DNA of 60,340 nt from Candidatus Saccharimonadota bacterium. Its GTDB lineage: Bacteria > Patescibacteriota > Saccharimonadia > Saccharimonadales > Saccharimonadaceae. Shown one piece after another: positions 49,875-58,900 of the stretch. Positions within the stretch are counted from its first letter, which is position 1. Each line of letters starts with the position of its first letter. The notes beneath the pieces were generated by a model. That model had not been told where the DNA came from. It searched no databases and saw only the letters and a list, made by a program, of their open reading frames with translations. The stretch spans positions 71,688 to 132,027 of the forward strand of contig JAFWMY010000002.1 in assembly GCA_017545485.1 (NCBI GenBank), given 5' to 3'. Both the position numbers and the translations under genes were made by a program.

Positions 49875-50862
49875 ATTCTACGCTTGTAATAATTACTTGA
49901 TTGTTTTTAAAATTTTTAATAAGGCTTTTTCTGCGTGCTTCATCTAGTTCGGAAAAAACATCATCTAATAAAATGACTGGGGTTTGATTGTTTTTTTGTT
50001 TTAATAAATTAGCTTCAGTAAATTTTAACGCTAAGATAACCGAGCGGGTTTCACCACGAGAAGCTGAACCATCTGCGGGTTTGTGATTAAAATAAAAAAT
50101 ATAATCATCACGATGTATACCAAAAGAAGTATGCCCTAAATAAGAATCTTTTGTAAAATTATCTTCAAGCTGTTTTAGATATGAATCACTTGAGGGATTT
50201 TTGAGGTCTGATTTGTAGATTATATTTATTTCGTCTTGATTATTAGCTATGGAACGATAAACGTCCGTAAGTTGTTGATTAATTTCGTTTATATATTGTT
50301 TACGTAGTTTATAAATGTCTGTGCCGTATTTGGATAACATAATATTCCACGAAAACAGTTTATCTTGAGAAAGATTATCTTCTTTTAATAATTCGTTGCG
50401 TTGCTTGAGGGCTTTTTCATATTTTGACAAACTAACTGCATACTGTTCATTAAATTGACTGAAAATTCGGTCATAGTAATCGCGGCGGCGACCAGGTGAA
50501 TGACTAATTAAATTAAGGTCTGATGGTAAAAATAAAATGATAGGATATTTATTTTTTTTGGGTAGGCGTTTATTCTTTTTGTCGGAAATGATGAAATTTT
50601 TTGATTTTCCATCATAAGTGGCAACCGTTTTTTCACCGTTTTGATATTGAAGTTCAATTCGGTAAAATTCGGTACCTCGTTTAATAATATCTGGGTCTGT
50701 GGCGCGAAAACTTTTTCCCCTAGTAAGAATATAAATCGCTTCTAGAACCGATGTTTTACCACTACCATTTTCACCTATAATTAAAGAGGTTTCGTTAGTA
50801 CATTCTAGGTTATATTTTGTGTGATTGCGAAAATTAACTAGTTTAATAGATTTAATAATCAT
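49864..50862 (-). CDS. recF: DNA replication and repair protein RecF
   Basis: A 332-residue SMC-like ATPase that loads RecA at gaps. IIGENGSGKTSVLEAIYIL is Walker A, FFL-type loops SHSPGRRRDYYDR follow, the signature SASRGETRSV and Walker B VILLDDVFSELDEARR are present. Slightly shorter than the usual 355-370. Its start overlaps the dnaN stop by 1 nt. The order dnaA-dnaN-recF is conserved near bacterial origins. Confidence 0.95.
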   Translation of the reverse strand: MIIKSIKLVNFRNHTKYNLECTNETSLIIGENGSGKTSVLEAIYILTRGKSFRATDPDIIKRGTEFYRIELQYQNGEKTVATYDGKSKNFIISDKKNKRLPKKNKYPIILFLPSDLNLISHSPGRRRDYYDRIFSQFNEQYAVSLSKYEKALKQRNELLKEDNLSQDKLFSWNIMLSKYGTDIYKLRKQYINEINQQLTDVYRSIANNQDEINIIYKSDLKNPSSDSYLKQLEDNFTKDSYLGHTSFGIHRDDYIFYFNHKPADGSASRGETRSVILALKFTEANLLKQKNNQTPVILLDDVFSELDEARRKSLIKNFKNNQVIITSVESTD

Positions 50863-51962
50863 TATGAGTTAAGTGGCATTATAATATGCGTATAATCATT
50901 ATTCTTTTTATTACGAAGGACGATAGGTGCGATGCGATCTGAAAATTTAAAAATTATTTTTGATTCTTCTAGGGCATTTAAAGCATCTAAAAGAAAGCGG
51001 GAATTTAAATTAATTTTTCCGGATTTTTCTACTGTAGTTTCAATCTTTGAATCGTTCTCACCAAATTCATTTATGATTGATTTAACAGAAAAAGTGTCCG
51101 GTGCGATAGCTTCGCAAATAATAGAACCTCCAACTGAGCGAGAAAATAGTGCAGCAAGCTTGGTGACGCGAATTAATTCTTCGCGATTCAATTCTGTAGA
51201 AATATTACTATCCTTCGGAATGAGTTTCTGATAATCTGGAAAACTAGCATCAATTAACTTAGAAATTATTTCTACTTCACCTAGACGAAAACGCACTAAA
51301 TCATCATTAAAGGAAATTTCTATTTCTTCACTCTCATCATTAATAGAACGGAGAACTTCTTGAAGAGAAGTGGCTGGAACAATGGCTTTTACTTCACTTT
51401 TAATTTTTTTAATGAGGTTTTTCTCTGCAAGGCGATAACCATCAGTTGCTGCAACTTTTAAGGTATCGTCACTAGTATTAAAATATACACCTGTGAGAGC
51501 TGGGCGAGTAAGATCATTAGAGCTTGCAATAATTACTTGGCTAATACTGGTTTTAAATTCATCAGTACTAATTTTATAAGTAACTGCTTCTTTGTCGTTG
51601 ATTTCTGGTAATTCTGGAAAGTCGTCTGCTGCAACGCCATTAATAGTGGATGTATATTTACCTGCTTTAATGGTCACTTTAGTATCTTTAGAAGATATTT
51701 CAATATTTTCACCTTTTGGAAGATTAGAAACAAATTCAGTGAGGAGTTTAGCTGGAATTGTAATTACTCCATCTTCTGATTTGGAAACTGGAAGGAAATC
51801 TTTGATCGCCATATCAAGATTAGTGGTAATTAAAGATACTTTTTTGTTTTCTACTCTTATTAAAACATTATTTAATATTGGTAGAGTTGCTTTATTAATA
51901 GTAATACGACTTACATTATTTAAGGCTTTACTTAATTTTTCTTGTGTAACTGTAATTTTCAT
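50862..51962 (-). CDS. dnaN: DNA polymerase III beta clamp
   Basis: A 366-residue sliding clamp with three repeated domains (about 1-120, 125-245, 248-366) and the ending HIIMPLN. ATDGYRLAEK and the R-P-A-L-T-G-V segment are typical. The Shine-Dalgarno sequence AAAGGAA precedes the ATG. It follows dnaA after a 262-nt spacer and is coupled to recF. Confidence 0.96.
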   Translation of the reverse strand: MKITVTQEKLSKALNNVSRITINKATLPILNNVLIRVENKKVSLITTNLDMAIKDFLPVSKSEDGVITIPAKLLTEFVSNLPKGENIEISSKDTKVTIKAGKYTSTINGVAADDFPELPEINDKEAVTYKISTDEFKTSISQVIIASSNDLTRPALTGVYFNTSDDTLKVAATDGYRLAEKNLIKKIKSEVKAIVPATSLQEVLRSINDESEEIEISFNDDLVRFRLGEVEIISKLIDASFPDYQKLIPKDSNISTELNREELIRVTKLAALFSRSVGGSIICEAIAPDTFSVKSIINEFGENDSKIETTVEKSGKINLNSRFLLDALNALEESKIIFKFSDRIAPIVLRNKKNNDYTHIIMPLNS

Positions 51963-52224
51963 TTTTTATTCCTTTCAGTTATTACTATTAATAATTAAAT
52001 AATTGTTGTTGTAGTAGTTATAGGGTCTGTGGAATAGTGGAAAGTATAGATAAGACCTATCTATTAGTAAATTGTGAAAAAGTGGGTGGGAAAGTGGGGA
52101 AAAACGATGCGAAAAAGTTGAATTTATACACATTTTTATAATGTTGATTAATTTTGCACAGAAATTTTCACATAAATTACACTGGGTTTTGAAGATGGTT
52201 TTACACGGGTTTTTCACAATTAAA
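51963..52224 (-). other. dnaA-dnaN intergenic region
   Basis: No gene seen. The stretch is AT-rich and holds several near-matches to DnaA boxes (TTATACACA near 52125-52135, TTTTCACA twice, TTTTACACG). The dnaN promoter probably lies here. It may form a second cluster of the origin. Confidence 0.45.
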
Positions 52225-53586
52225 CTAACCATAGATTTTTTCCTTAATTTCTTCAATTTGATCTCGGAGAGTAAAATTAAGTTTGAGGCTATTGTTGATT
52301 TTTTTAATTCCATGCATTACTGTAGTGTGATCTTTTACACCAACTTCGGTTGCAATTTTTGTAGTACTTAGCCCTAATTCTTTTGATAAGAGAAGCATAG
52401 CAACTTGGCGGGCGAGCATGATATGAGAAACACGAGACTTGCTTTTTAGTTCGGTTGGAGTAAGATCGTAATATTTGGCTACTTTTTCAACAATTTGTTT
52501 GGGTGAAGTTGGGCGGAGTTTAGTGGTTTTATTAACATTTACAGAGCCGTTTTGAATGAGCTCTAATGGAGTAAGGTTACGAACTTCTGACATAAGAAGA
52601 ATAGTAGATAATTCTCCCTCTAAATCACGAATATTTGTATTAACATTTTCGGCAATGTATTCAATCGCTTCTTGTTCAATTTCTGCGCCAATTTGCTCTG
52701 CTTTAGCGCGAAGAATTGCACATTTGTCTTCATATTTTGGTAATTGTATATCAAAGGCGCCGCCCATAGTAAGACGAGTAGCAAGACGCTCATCAACTGT
52801 TTTAATCTGGCTAGGGAGACGATCGGAGGTTACGATAATCTGTTTGTTAAGCTGATATAAATCATTAAAAATATTAAAAAACTCTTCTTGAGATTTTTCT
52901 TTATTAACAATGAATTGAAAATCATCTATAATAAGACAGTCTAATTTTTGGAATTTGCGATTAAATTCTTTACCTTTGCCGTTTTGGATGGCGTCAATAA
53001 AATCTGAATAAAAATGAGAGATTGGTGTGTAGTATATTTTAAGGTCAGGATTGTTTTTTAATAATTCATTACCAATAGCTTGGACAAGATGAGTTTTACC
53101 AAGACCTGGTCCACCATATAAGAAGAAAGGATTATAACGTGTGCCGGGGGCGTCAATAATACTACGGGCAGCAGACACAGCAAGGTCGTTATTAGAGCCT
53201 ACTATGAAGTTTTCTAGAGTATACTTAGAGTTTAAACCGTTATTATTGGTTGTGTTTTGCTTGGTAGTAGCTTTGTAGGTTTTAGTATGTTCCTTTATAG
53301 CGTTGGGGGTAGTGACTACTTCACGAGGACGAACTCTGTTTTTATTGGAAGTTTTTACTTCAAAAGTTATTTCGTCAACTTTAATATTATTGTGCTGTAA
53401 GGCATTTTTGATTATGTCATAATAACGATTTCTAAGTTGTTTGACATAAAAGGTATTTTTAACATTGATGACTATTTGGCCATTAGTGGTAGAAGCAAGA
53501 GAGGTGTCTTGAAACCAAGTTGAGTAGTTGGCAGAAGAAATTTGTTGTTCTATTTCAGCAAGTGCGTTTTTCCAAACGTCGTACAT
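52225..53586 (-). CDS. dnaA: chromosomal replication initiator DnaA
   Basis: A 453-residue DnaA: domain I (1-80, WKNALAEIEQQI, STWFQDT), a polar linker, AAA+ domain with YGGPGLGKTHL near residue 155 and CLIIDDFQF, and domain IV ending with the HTH signature VGVKDHTTVMHGIKKI. A perfect Shine-Dalgarno site (AAAGGAGGT) precedes the ATG. It is divergent from rpmH across the likely origin. Confidence 0.98.
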   Translation of the reverse strand: MYDVWKNALAEIEQQISSANYSTWFQDTSLASTTNGQIVINVKNTFYVKQLRNRYYDIIKNALQHNNIKVDEITFEVKTSNKNRVRPREVVTTPNAIKEHTKTYKATTKQNTTNNNGLNSKYTLENFIVGSNNDLAVSAARSIIDAPGTRYNPFFLYGGPGLGKTHLVQAIGNELLKNNPDLKIYYTPISHFYSDFIDAIQNGKGKEFNRKFQKLDCLIIDDFQFIVNKEKSQEEFFNIFNDLYQLNKQIIVTSDRLPSQIKTVDERLATRLTMGGAFDIQLPKYEDKCAILRAKAEQIGAEIEQEAIEYIAENVNTNIRDLEGELSTILLMSEVRNLTPLELIQNGSVNVNKTTKLRPTSPKQIVEKVAKYYDLTPTELKSKSRVSHIMLARQVAMLLLSKELGLSTTKIATEVGVKDHTTVMHGIKKINNSLKLNFTLRDQIEEIKEKIYG

Positions 53587-53599
53587 GTTTTACCTCCTT

Positions 53600-53815
53600 T
53601 GTGTTTTTAATTATAGCACGAAAAATGTAGTTTTCCACAGGAAAATGGTGATTTTAAAATATGTTATAATATGCGTTTTGTTTAACAGATAAGAAAGTTT
53701 CCACATGTTTTGGAATATCCCTAAAATGCGTGTGGAAAAGTGGTTGAAAATTGTGGAAAAATGCGCTATACTATATAAAGAATTTGAAAAATAATAAAGT
53801 TTAAGGAATAATATT
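53600..53815. other. candidate replication origin (oriC) with DnaA boxes
   Basis: Between the divergent dnaA and rpmH genes, four copies of T/G-TTTCCACA occur: 53631-53639 and 53697-53705 on the plus strand, 53731-53739 and 53752-53760 on the minus strand. AT-rich blocks flank them. Gene directions change here (dnaA-dnaN-recF leftward, rpmH-rnpA-yidC-jag rightward). A fifth copy is at 55914-55922. Confidence 0.75.
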
Positions 53816-53953
53816 ATGCCAAAGAGAACATACCAGCCTCATAAGAGGCAGCGCAAAGCTGAACATGGTTTTATGAAGCGTAATGCTACTAAGAATGGAC
53901 GAAAGGTTTTGGCACGTCGTCGTTTGAAGGGCCGTGCTCGTTTAGCAGCTTAA
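53816..53953 (+). CDS. rpmH: 50S ribosomal protein L34
   Basis: A 45-residue L34: [20 protein letters not shown], then a basic [18 protein letters not shown] end. It is the usual first gene right of the origin, next to rnpA. A TAAGGA sequence precedes the ATG. Confidence 0.97.
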   Translation: MPKRTYQPHKRQRKAEHGFMKRNATKNGRKVLARRRLKGRARLAA

Positions 53954-53975
53954 TATTTAATGTATAATATATTAT

Positions 53976-54326
53976 ATGTTAAATAAAAAATATCGTTTTC
54001 ATTCACGGGGTGGGGTGAGATATGTTTATAAACGTGGGAAGACGGTGCGGTCTCAGCAGATGTCTTTGGTTTTTGTGCCTAATAAAAAAGGAGCAACAAG
54101 GATTGCGGTGGTGGTCTCTAAAAAAATTGAAAAGTCTGCTGTGGGACGAAATAGGATAAGAAGGCGTATTTATGAAGCGCTAAGAAATAATTTTGATTTG
54201 ATACCTAAAGAAACTGATTATATTTTTGTAGTTTTTTCTAAAGAATTATTAAAAATGCCATTTGATAAGATTGAAGCGATACTTGGTAAATTAGTAGAAG
54301 AAAGCAAAGTGTGTTATAATAAATAA
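53976..54326 (+). CDS. rnpA: ribonuclease P protein component
   Basis: A 116-residue RnpA with the RNR motif in VGRNRIRRRIYEALR and the basic start YRFHSRGGVRYVYKRGK. It helps the RNase P RNA cut tRNA precursors. A TATAAT box ends 7 nt before the ATG, so it may also be made from a leaderless mRNA. Its last codons (VCYNK) at the same time form the extended -10 box of yidC. Confidence 0.94.
   Translation: MLNKKYRFHSRGGVRYVYKRGKTVRSQQMSLVFVPNKKGATRIAVVVSKKIEKSAVGRNRIRRRIYEALRNNFDLIPKETDYIFVVFSKELLKMPFDKIEAILGKLVEESKVCYNK
54315..54320 (+). promoter_or_regulatory. yidC -10 box inside the end of rnpA
   Basis: TGTTATAAT encodes Cys-Tyr-Asn at the end of RnpA and ends 7 nt before the yidC ATG at 54328. 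Confidence 0.55.
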
Positions 54327-54327
54327 A

Positions 54328-55437
54328 ATGGATAAAAAGAGTGTGAAAAAATATATCTACTTGGGGATCTTTGTTGCTTTTGTGGCAGGTTCGGTTGCGA
54401 CTGGTGGTCCATTTAATTTTATTGATATGATTATTGTGCGACCAATTGTGAATATTTTGTTTGTAATATTTAATTTGGTGCATGATTTTGGTCTTGCAAT
54501 TATTATTTTCACAATACTTGTAAAGTTTTGTATGTGGCCTCTCACTAAAAGGCAATTGAATCAAACAAGACTAATGCGAAAGCTTCAGCCAGAATTAACA
54601 CAAATTAAAAAGAATTGCCAAGGTAATAAACAGCTAGAGTCCTTACAAACGATGGATCTTTATAAAAGGTACAATGTTAAACCGTTTGCATCCATCTTGA
54701 CTTTAATAATTCAGTTGCCTATCTTTATTGCAATTTTTTCTGCTATACGCGTAGTGGCGACGCCATTGCCGCAGGATAATTTAACAAATAGGGCGTATGA
54801 GATTGTGGCTTATGAAGGTTCCGAAATTAAGACCATTGAAGAAAAGCAAAAAATTTATTTGGAAGATTTAACTAATGAGGAAATTCCGGTGGAAGAAAAA
54901 AGAGCATATGATTTTCATCCACAATTGTTTGGCGTGATTAGATTAGATGTAAAGGCAAGCGATGTAATAATGGGGAAGTTTTCGTGGTCTGCTTTATTTA
55001 TATTAATGTGTGCAATTTTGGCGTCAGTGGTGCAATATATAGCGACTAAGCAGCAAATGCCTTCTGGTAAGTCTGAGAAAACAAAGAAATTCCGTGATCT
55101 TGTGCGAGAAGCTAAAGAAGGAAAAGAATTAGAAAACTCGGATGTAAGTAGTTTTGCAACCGGACAAATGTCTGTAATGATGCCAGTTATGATGTTTATT
55201 ATCATGTTTAATTTAAATGGAGCGTTGGCGTTTTACTATTTCTTAAGTAATATTATGACGGTAATTATTCAAAGAATTGTGCTCAAGAAAGTGACACGCG
55301 AAATTGACGATATGACTGATAAGGTGGTGCTAAAAGAACTTAAAAAAATAAAAGAAGCTGAGGTGGTAGAAAATAAAAAGACAGGAACAAAAATTACGCG
55401 AATCTCCGCGCGGGATACTAAAAAGAAAAGGAGATAA
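54328..55437 (+). CDS. yidC: membrane protein insertase YidC/Oxa1
   Basis: A 369-residue insertase. The first helix is near residues 8-28; the Oxa1 core follows (VHDFGLAIIIFTILVKFCMW, then KRQLNQTRLMRKLQPELTQI), with further helices near 115-140, 215-235 and 275-305. It has a basic C-terminal tail (RISARDTKKKRR) that may touch ribosomes. An insertion of about 60 residues (YEGSEIKTIEEKQKIYLEDL) lies between helices. It follows rnpA by 1 nt. Confidence 0.93.
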   Translation: MDKKSVKKYIYLGIFVAFVAGSVATGGPFNFIDMIIVRPIVNILFVIFNLVHDFGLAIIIFTILVKFCMWPLTKRQLNQTRLMRKLQPELTQIKKNCQGNKQLESLQTMDLYKRYNVKPFASILTLIIQLPIFIAIFSAIRVVATPLPQDNLTNRAYEIVAYEGSEIKTIEEKQKIYLEDLTNEEIPVEEKRAYDFHPQLFGVIRLDVKASDVIMGKFSWSALFILMCAILASVVQYIATKQQMPSGKSEKTKKFRDLVREAKEGKELENSDVSSFATGQMSVMMPVMMFIIMFNLNGALAFYYFLSNIMTVIIQRIVLKKVTREIDDMTDKVVLKELKKIKEAEVVENKKTGTKITRISARDTKKKRR

Positions 55438-55441
55438 TAAA

Positions 55442-55900
55442 ATGAATAAAGATGAGTCAATTCGGTTTGCAGCGAAGTATTTAGAAGATTTGCTGAGTTT
55501 TTTTGGCATTAATGTAGCCGTAAGTTCTACGATTGACGACGAAGTAATTCAGCTTTCTGTGCCCTCCACTTCATTGAACTCTTTATTAATTGGACGTAAT
55601 GCGGATAATTTGAGAGCGTTACAACATATTGTGTCAGTAGCTTTGGTTTCTAAGGAAGCTGAAGTGACGAGAGTAAATGTAGATGTTGCAAATTATAAGA
55701 GGCAAAGAGCGGATAGGATTGCTGAAAAGGCTGAGGGGTGGATTAGTAAGGTAAGAAAAACTGGTGAGCCGATGGAAATAAACCTAAATGCGGCTGACCG
55801 GAGAGTAGTTCATAAGATTGCGCAAGATTATTCTGATATTGAAACGCACTCGGAGGGGGAGGGAAGAGAGCGTAAATTGATTATTAGTAAAAAAGCTTAA
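55442..55900 (+). CDS. jag: Jag/KhpB RNA-binding protein
   Basis: A 152-residue protein with a KH domain (SLLIGRNADNLRALQHIVS around residue 50) and an R3H domain (LNAADRRVVHKIAQDYSDIE near 117-136). It lacks the N-terminal Jag-N domain of longer homologues. RNA-binding regulator of wall growth in Gram-positives. AAGGAGA precedes the ATG and yidC ends 4 nt earlier. Confidence 0.92.
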   Translation: MNKDESIRFAAKYLEDLLSFFGINVAVSSTIDDEVIQLSVPSTSLNSLLIGRNADNLRALQHIVSVALVSKEAEVTRVNVDVANYKRQRADRIAEKAEGWISKVRKTGEPMEINLNAADRRVVHKIAQDYSDIETHSEGEGRERKLIISKKA

Positions 55901-55973
55901 TTTAAGATAAATCTTTTCCACATTTTTGGTTTTATAGGTTGTTTTTTAGCCATAAACATTATAAAATGGTATT

Positions 55974-58900
55974 ATGCGAGGAATGTTGGGAAGGTTACAA
56001 TCCCTGTTTTCAAGCGATAAAAAATTATTTGCTTGGAAGATTGTTGTGGCGTTATTGGTAATACCGGCATTTGGTATTGTTTTTGGTTTTTCTCCTTTTG
56101 TCTCCGCCGCCGGCACCCCTTCTACACTATCTCTTAGTATTAACACCAATAATTTATTAGTAGATTTAATGCCAACTGAAGCTGGTACTTTTGGTACTTC
56201 TAATAATGCTACTATTTCAGTTACTACTAATAACTTTACAGGTTATACATTAAAGATAGCCTCAGTTAATGGTACAGATTTAGCTAACAATACTTCTGGT
56301 ATTAGTGATACTATCACATCACTTGGCTCTGCTGTTTCTGCTTCATCCTTCTCATCAAGTAGTACTTATAACAACAAGTGGGGTTATAAACCAAGCCAAT
56401 ATATAACTACAACTGGCGGTAATAATACAAAAGTGATTAATTCAGACACTTATCTTCCATCTCCTACTGCTGCAGGAGATTTACTAGACATTACAGATTC
56501 TGCTAATAGTACAGCTAAGACTTATACGATAAACATAGGAGCTAGGGTAGATACTTCACTTGCTTCTGGTGTTTATAGTAATAACTTCATTATTTATGCT
56601 GTAAGTAATACCATTACTTATAACATTCATTACAATAACAATACAACAGACACAGTAACTAATATGCCTTCACCTAACCCACAAGTAGTAGATATAGTAG
56701 GTGGCACAACAGCAAGCCAAAGCTATGCTACACTTAGTAACTCATCACCATCTAGAACTGGATTTACCTTTGCTGGTTGGTGTGATACTACTACCACAGA
56801 AGATACTACTACACATTCACAGACTTGTCCTGGTAATACTATCGCTGCTGGTGGACGTCTAGACTTAGACCAAACATCTGATCCAGATTTAAACCTATAT
56901 GCTATATGGACAGTTAAGAACTATACTGTAACGTTTACACTACCTACCGGAGCAGATAGTATCGTACTAAAAAGAAACAACCAAGCAGTTTGTACTATTA
57001 CTAGCAACTCAGCAAATACATGTTCTTTAACTTATAATGTGCCATATGATATTACCATTACACCAAGTGCTGGTTATAACTTTAATAATTGGTCTTCACC
57101 AGCTAACTCGCATATTGCTAATAATACTGCTGCTACTACAGTATATACACCAGGAGCCGGAGCAGAGACTATTGCTCCTACTATGACTGCTATAGATTAC
57201 ACAGTTACACTAAGAGCAGGGAATGGTATAAGTACATTAACGCTTTCTGGCTGGACTGGAAGTGGTACAGATACACTTACCAAGACTTATCATATAGGCG
57301 ATACAATAAATCTAGCTACTCCTACTAAAGCTTACAAAACAGGATATAGTGGTGCTAAATACATAAAGAATGATAATGTAGGTACACTAAGTAGTGCTAC
57401 ATATACAGTTGGCGCTGGTAATGGTGACATTACAATTAGTGCTACTTCGCTTGATACACCTGTTTGTACTATTAAGGGTGGTGCGACTAAGGTATATAAC
57501 CGTTCTGCTACTACACTTACTGCTACGGATAACTCTGCTAGCTATGATAGCGGTGTAAATATTACTTACTCATTTGGTTATGCGACTAATGGTACTAATA
57601 CACTTGGAAACTTTGGTGCCGCACAAGCTGGTAATACTACTTCCATTGGAGCAGCTGCTTATCGTGGTGGAAGATACTATGGTGTTAAGGTTACTGTAAC
57701 AGATCCTAATGATAACACTATTACTAATACTTGTACTTCTGGTACAGTAGATGCTGCTGTGACAGGTGATACTGTAGCAAACAGAACAACTATAACACTA
57801 GTAAACTCTCGTATTAACTTTGATGCTACTACTAACGGCGGAACACTTACTGGTACAACTCCATTATATGTACAATATGGTAGTAGCGAATCACAATTCT
57901 TTACAAGTAGAACTAATGATACGGCCGGGACATTACCTACTGCTAATGCTCCTACTGGTTATAGCTTTACTGGTTGGTATAATAGTGGAAATACTAAAGT
58001 AATAAATGCTAATGGTACATTAACTGGAACCGCAGTGTCTGGTTGGACTAATGCTGCGAAACAATGGGTGAAGACGGGTACTTCTACCTCTGCTACTTCT
58101 ACTGCTAATACACTTTATGCTCAATACACGGCCAATACTTATAATATTACACTAGACAGAAACTGCTCTACTACTGCTGCAGGCTCCACTTCTACAACCG
58201 CTACATATGATGCTACTACACTTGCTGCTATTACAGTACCTACTTGTAGCAATGCTACTGGAACTAGGACTGTTTCTGGTTTTACCAAGACAAACTCTGC
58301 AGCTAATTCTACAGTATCATCTACTGCTACAATTAATAGCACTAATACTACAACTTATACATTTAATGGTTGGCACATAACTAATGGTACCGGTACATTA
58401 ATTGCAGATACTAATGCTACACCGAATTTAACTGCAAGTGTGACAGACTATACTAATAGCAGTAAACAATGGAAGAGAACTAGTGCAGCTACATTTTATG
58501 CTGGATGGAATGCCAGCTCTAGTAGTTACTCTTCTGTGACACTGCCTACCATTACCAGAACTGGTAGCACCTGTGGCTGGAGCACTAGTAGTACTGCCAC
58601 TACCATATCTTATGCTTCTGGTGCATCCTTCACACCTACTGGTAATACTACACTTTATGGGGTATGTGTAAACAATATTACACTTAATAACTCTGGTGCT
58701 ACGACAGCAGGATCGCTTTCTGCTACAGTAAATTATAATGCTACAGCTTTATCTACCATTACATTACCACAAAGAAAGTACACAGTTTCTGGCTTTGCTA
58801 AGGATTCTAGTGCATCTTCTGCTACAGTATCATCTACATCTAGTCTTACTAATACTGCAGACTTTAATGGTTGGTATACAGCTTCTTCTGGTGGAACTAA

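Noticed and set aside
51975-52371. Short frames between dnaN and dnaA (112 and 76 codons)
   Set aside because: AT-rich composition, no start signals, overlap with the dnaA 3' end and with candidate DnaA boxes; no protein-like character.
57820-58342. Other-frame ORFs within the region after 55974
   Set aside because: The frame from 55974 stays open to the window end with a signal peptide and repeat pattern; the others are Leu/Val-rich shadows of Thr/Ser codons.
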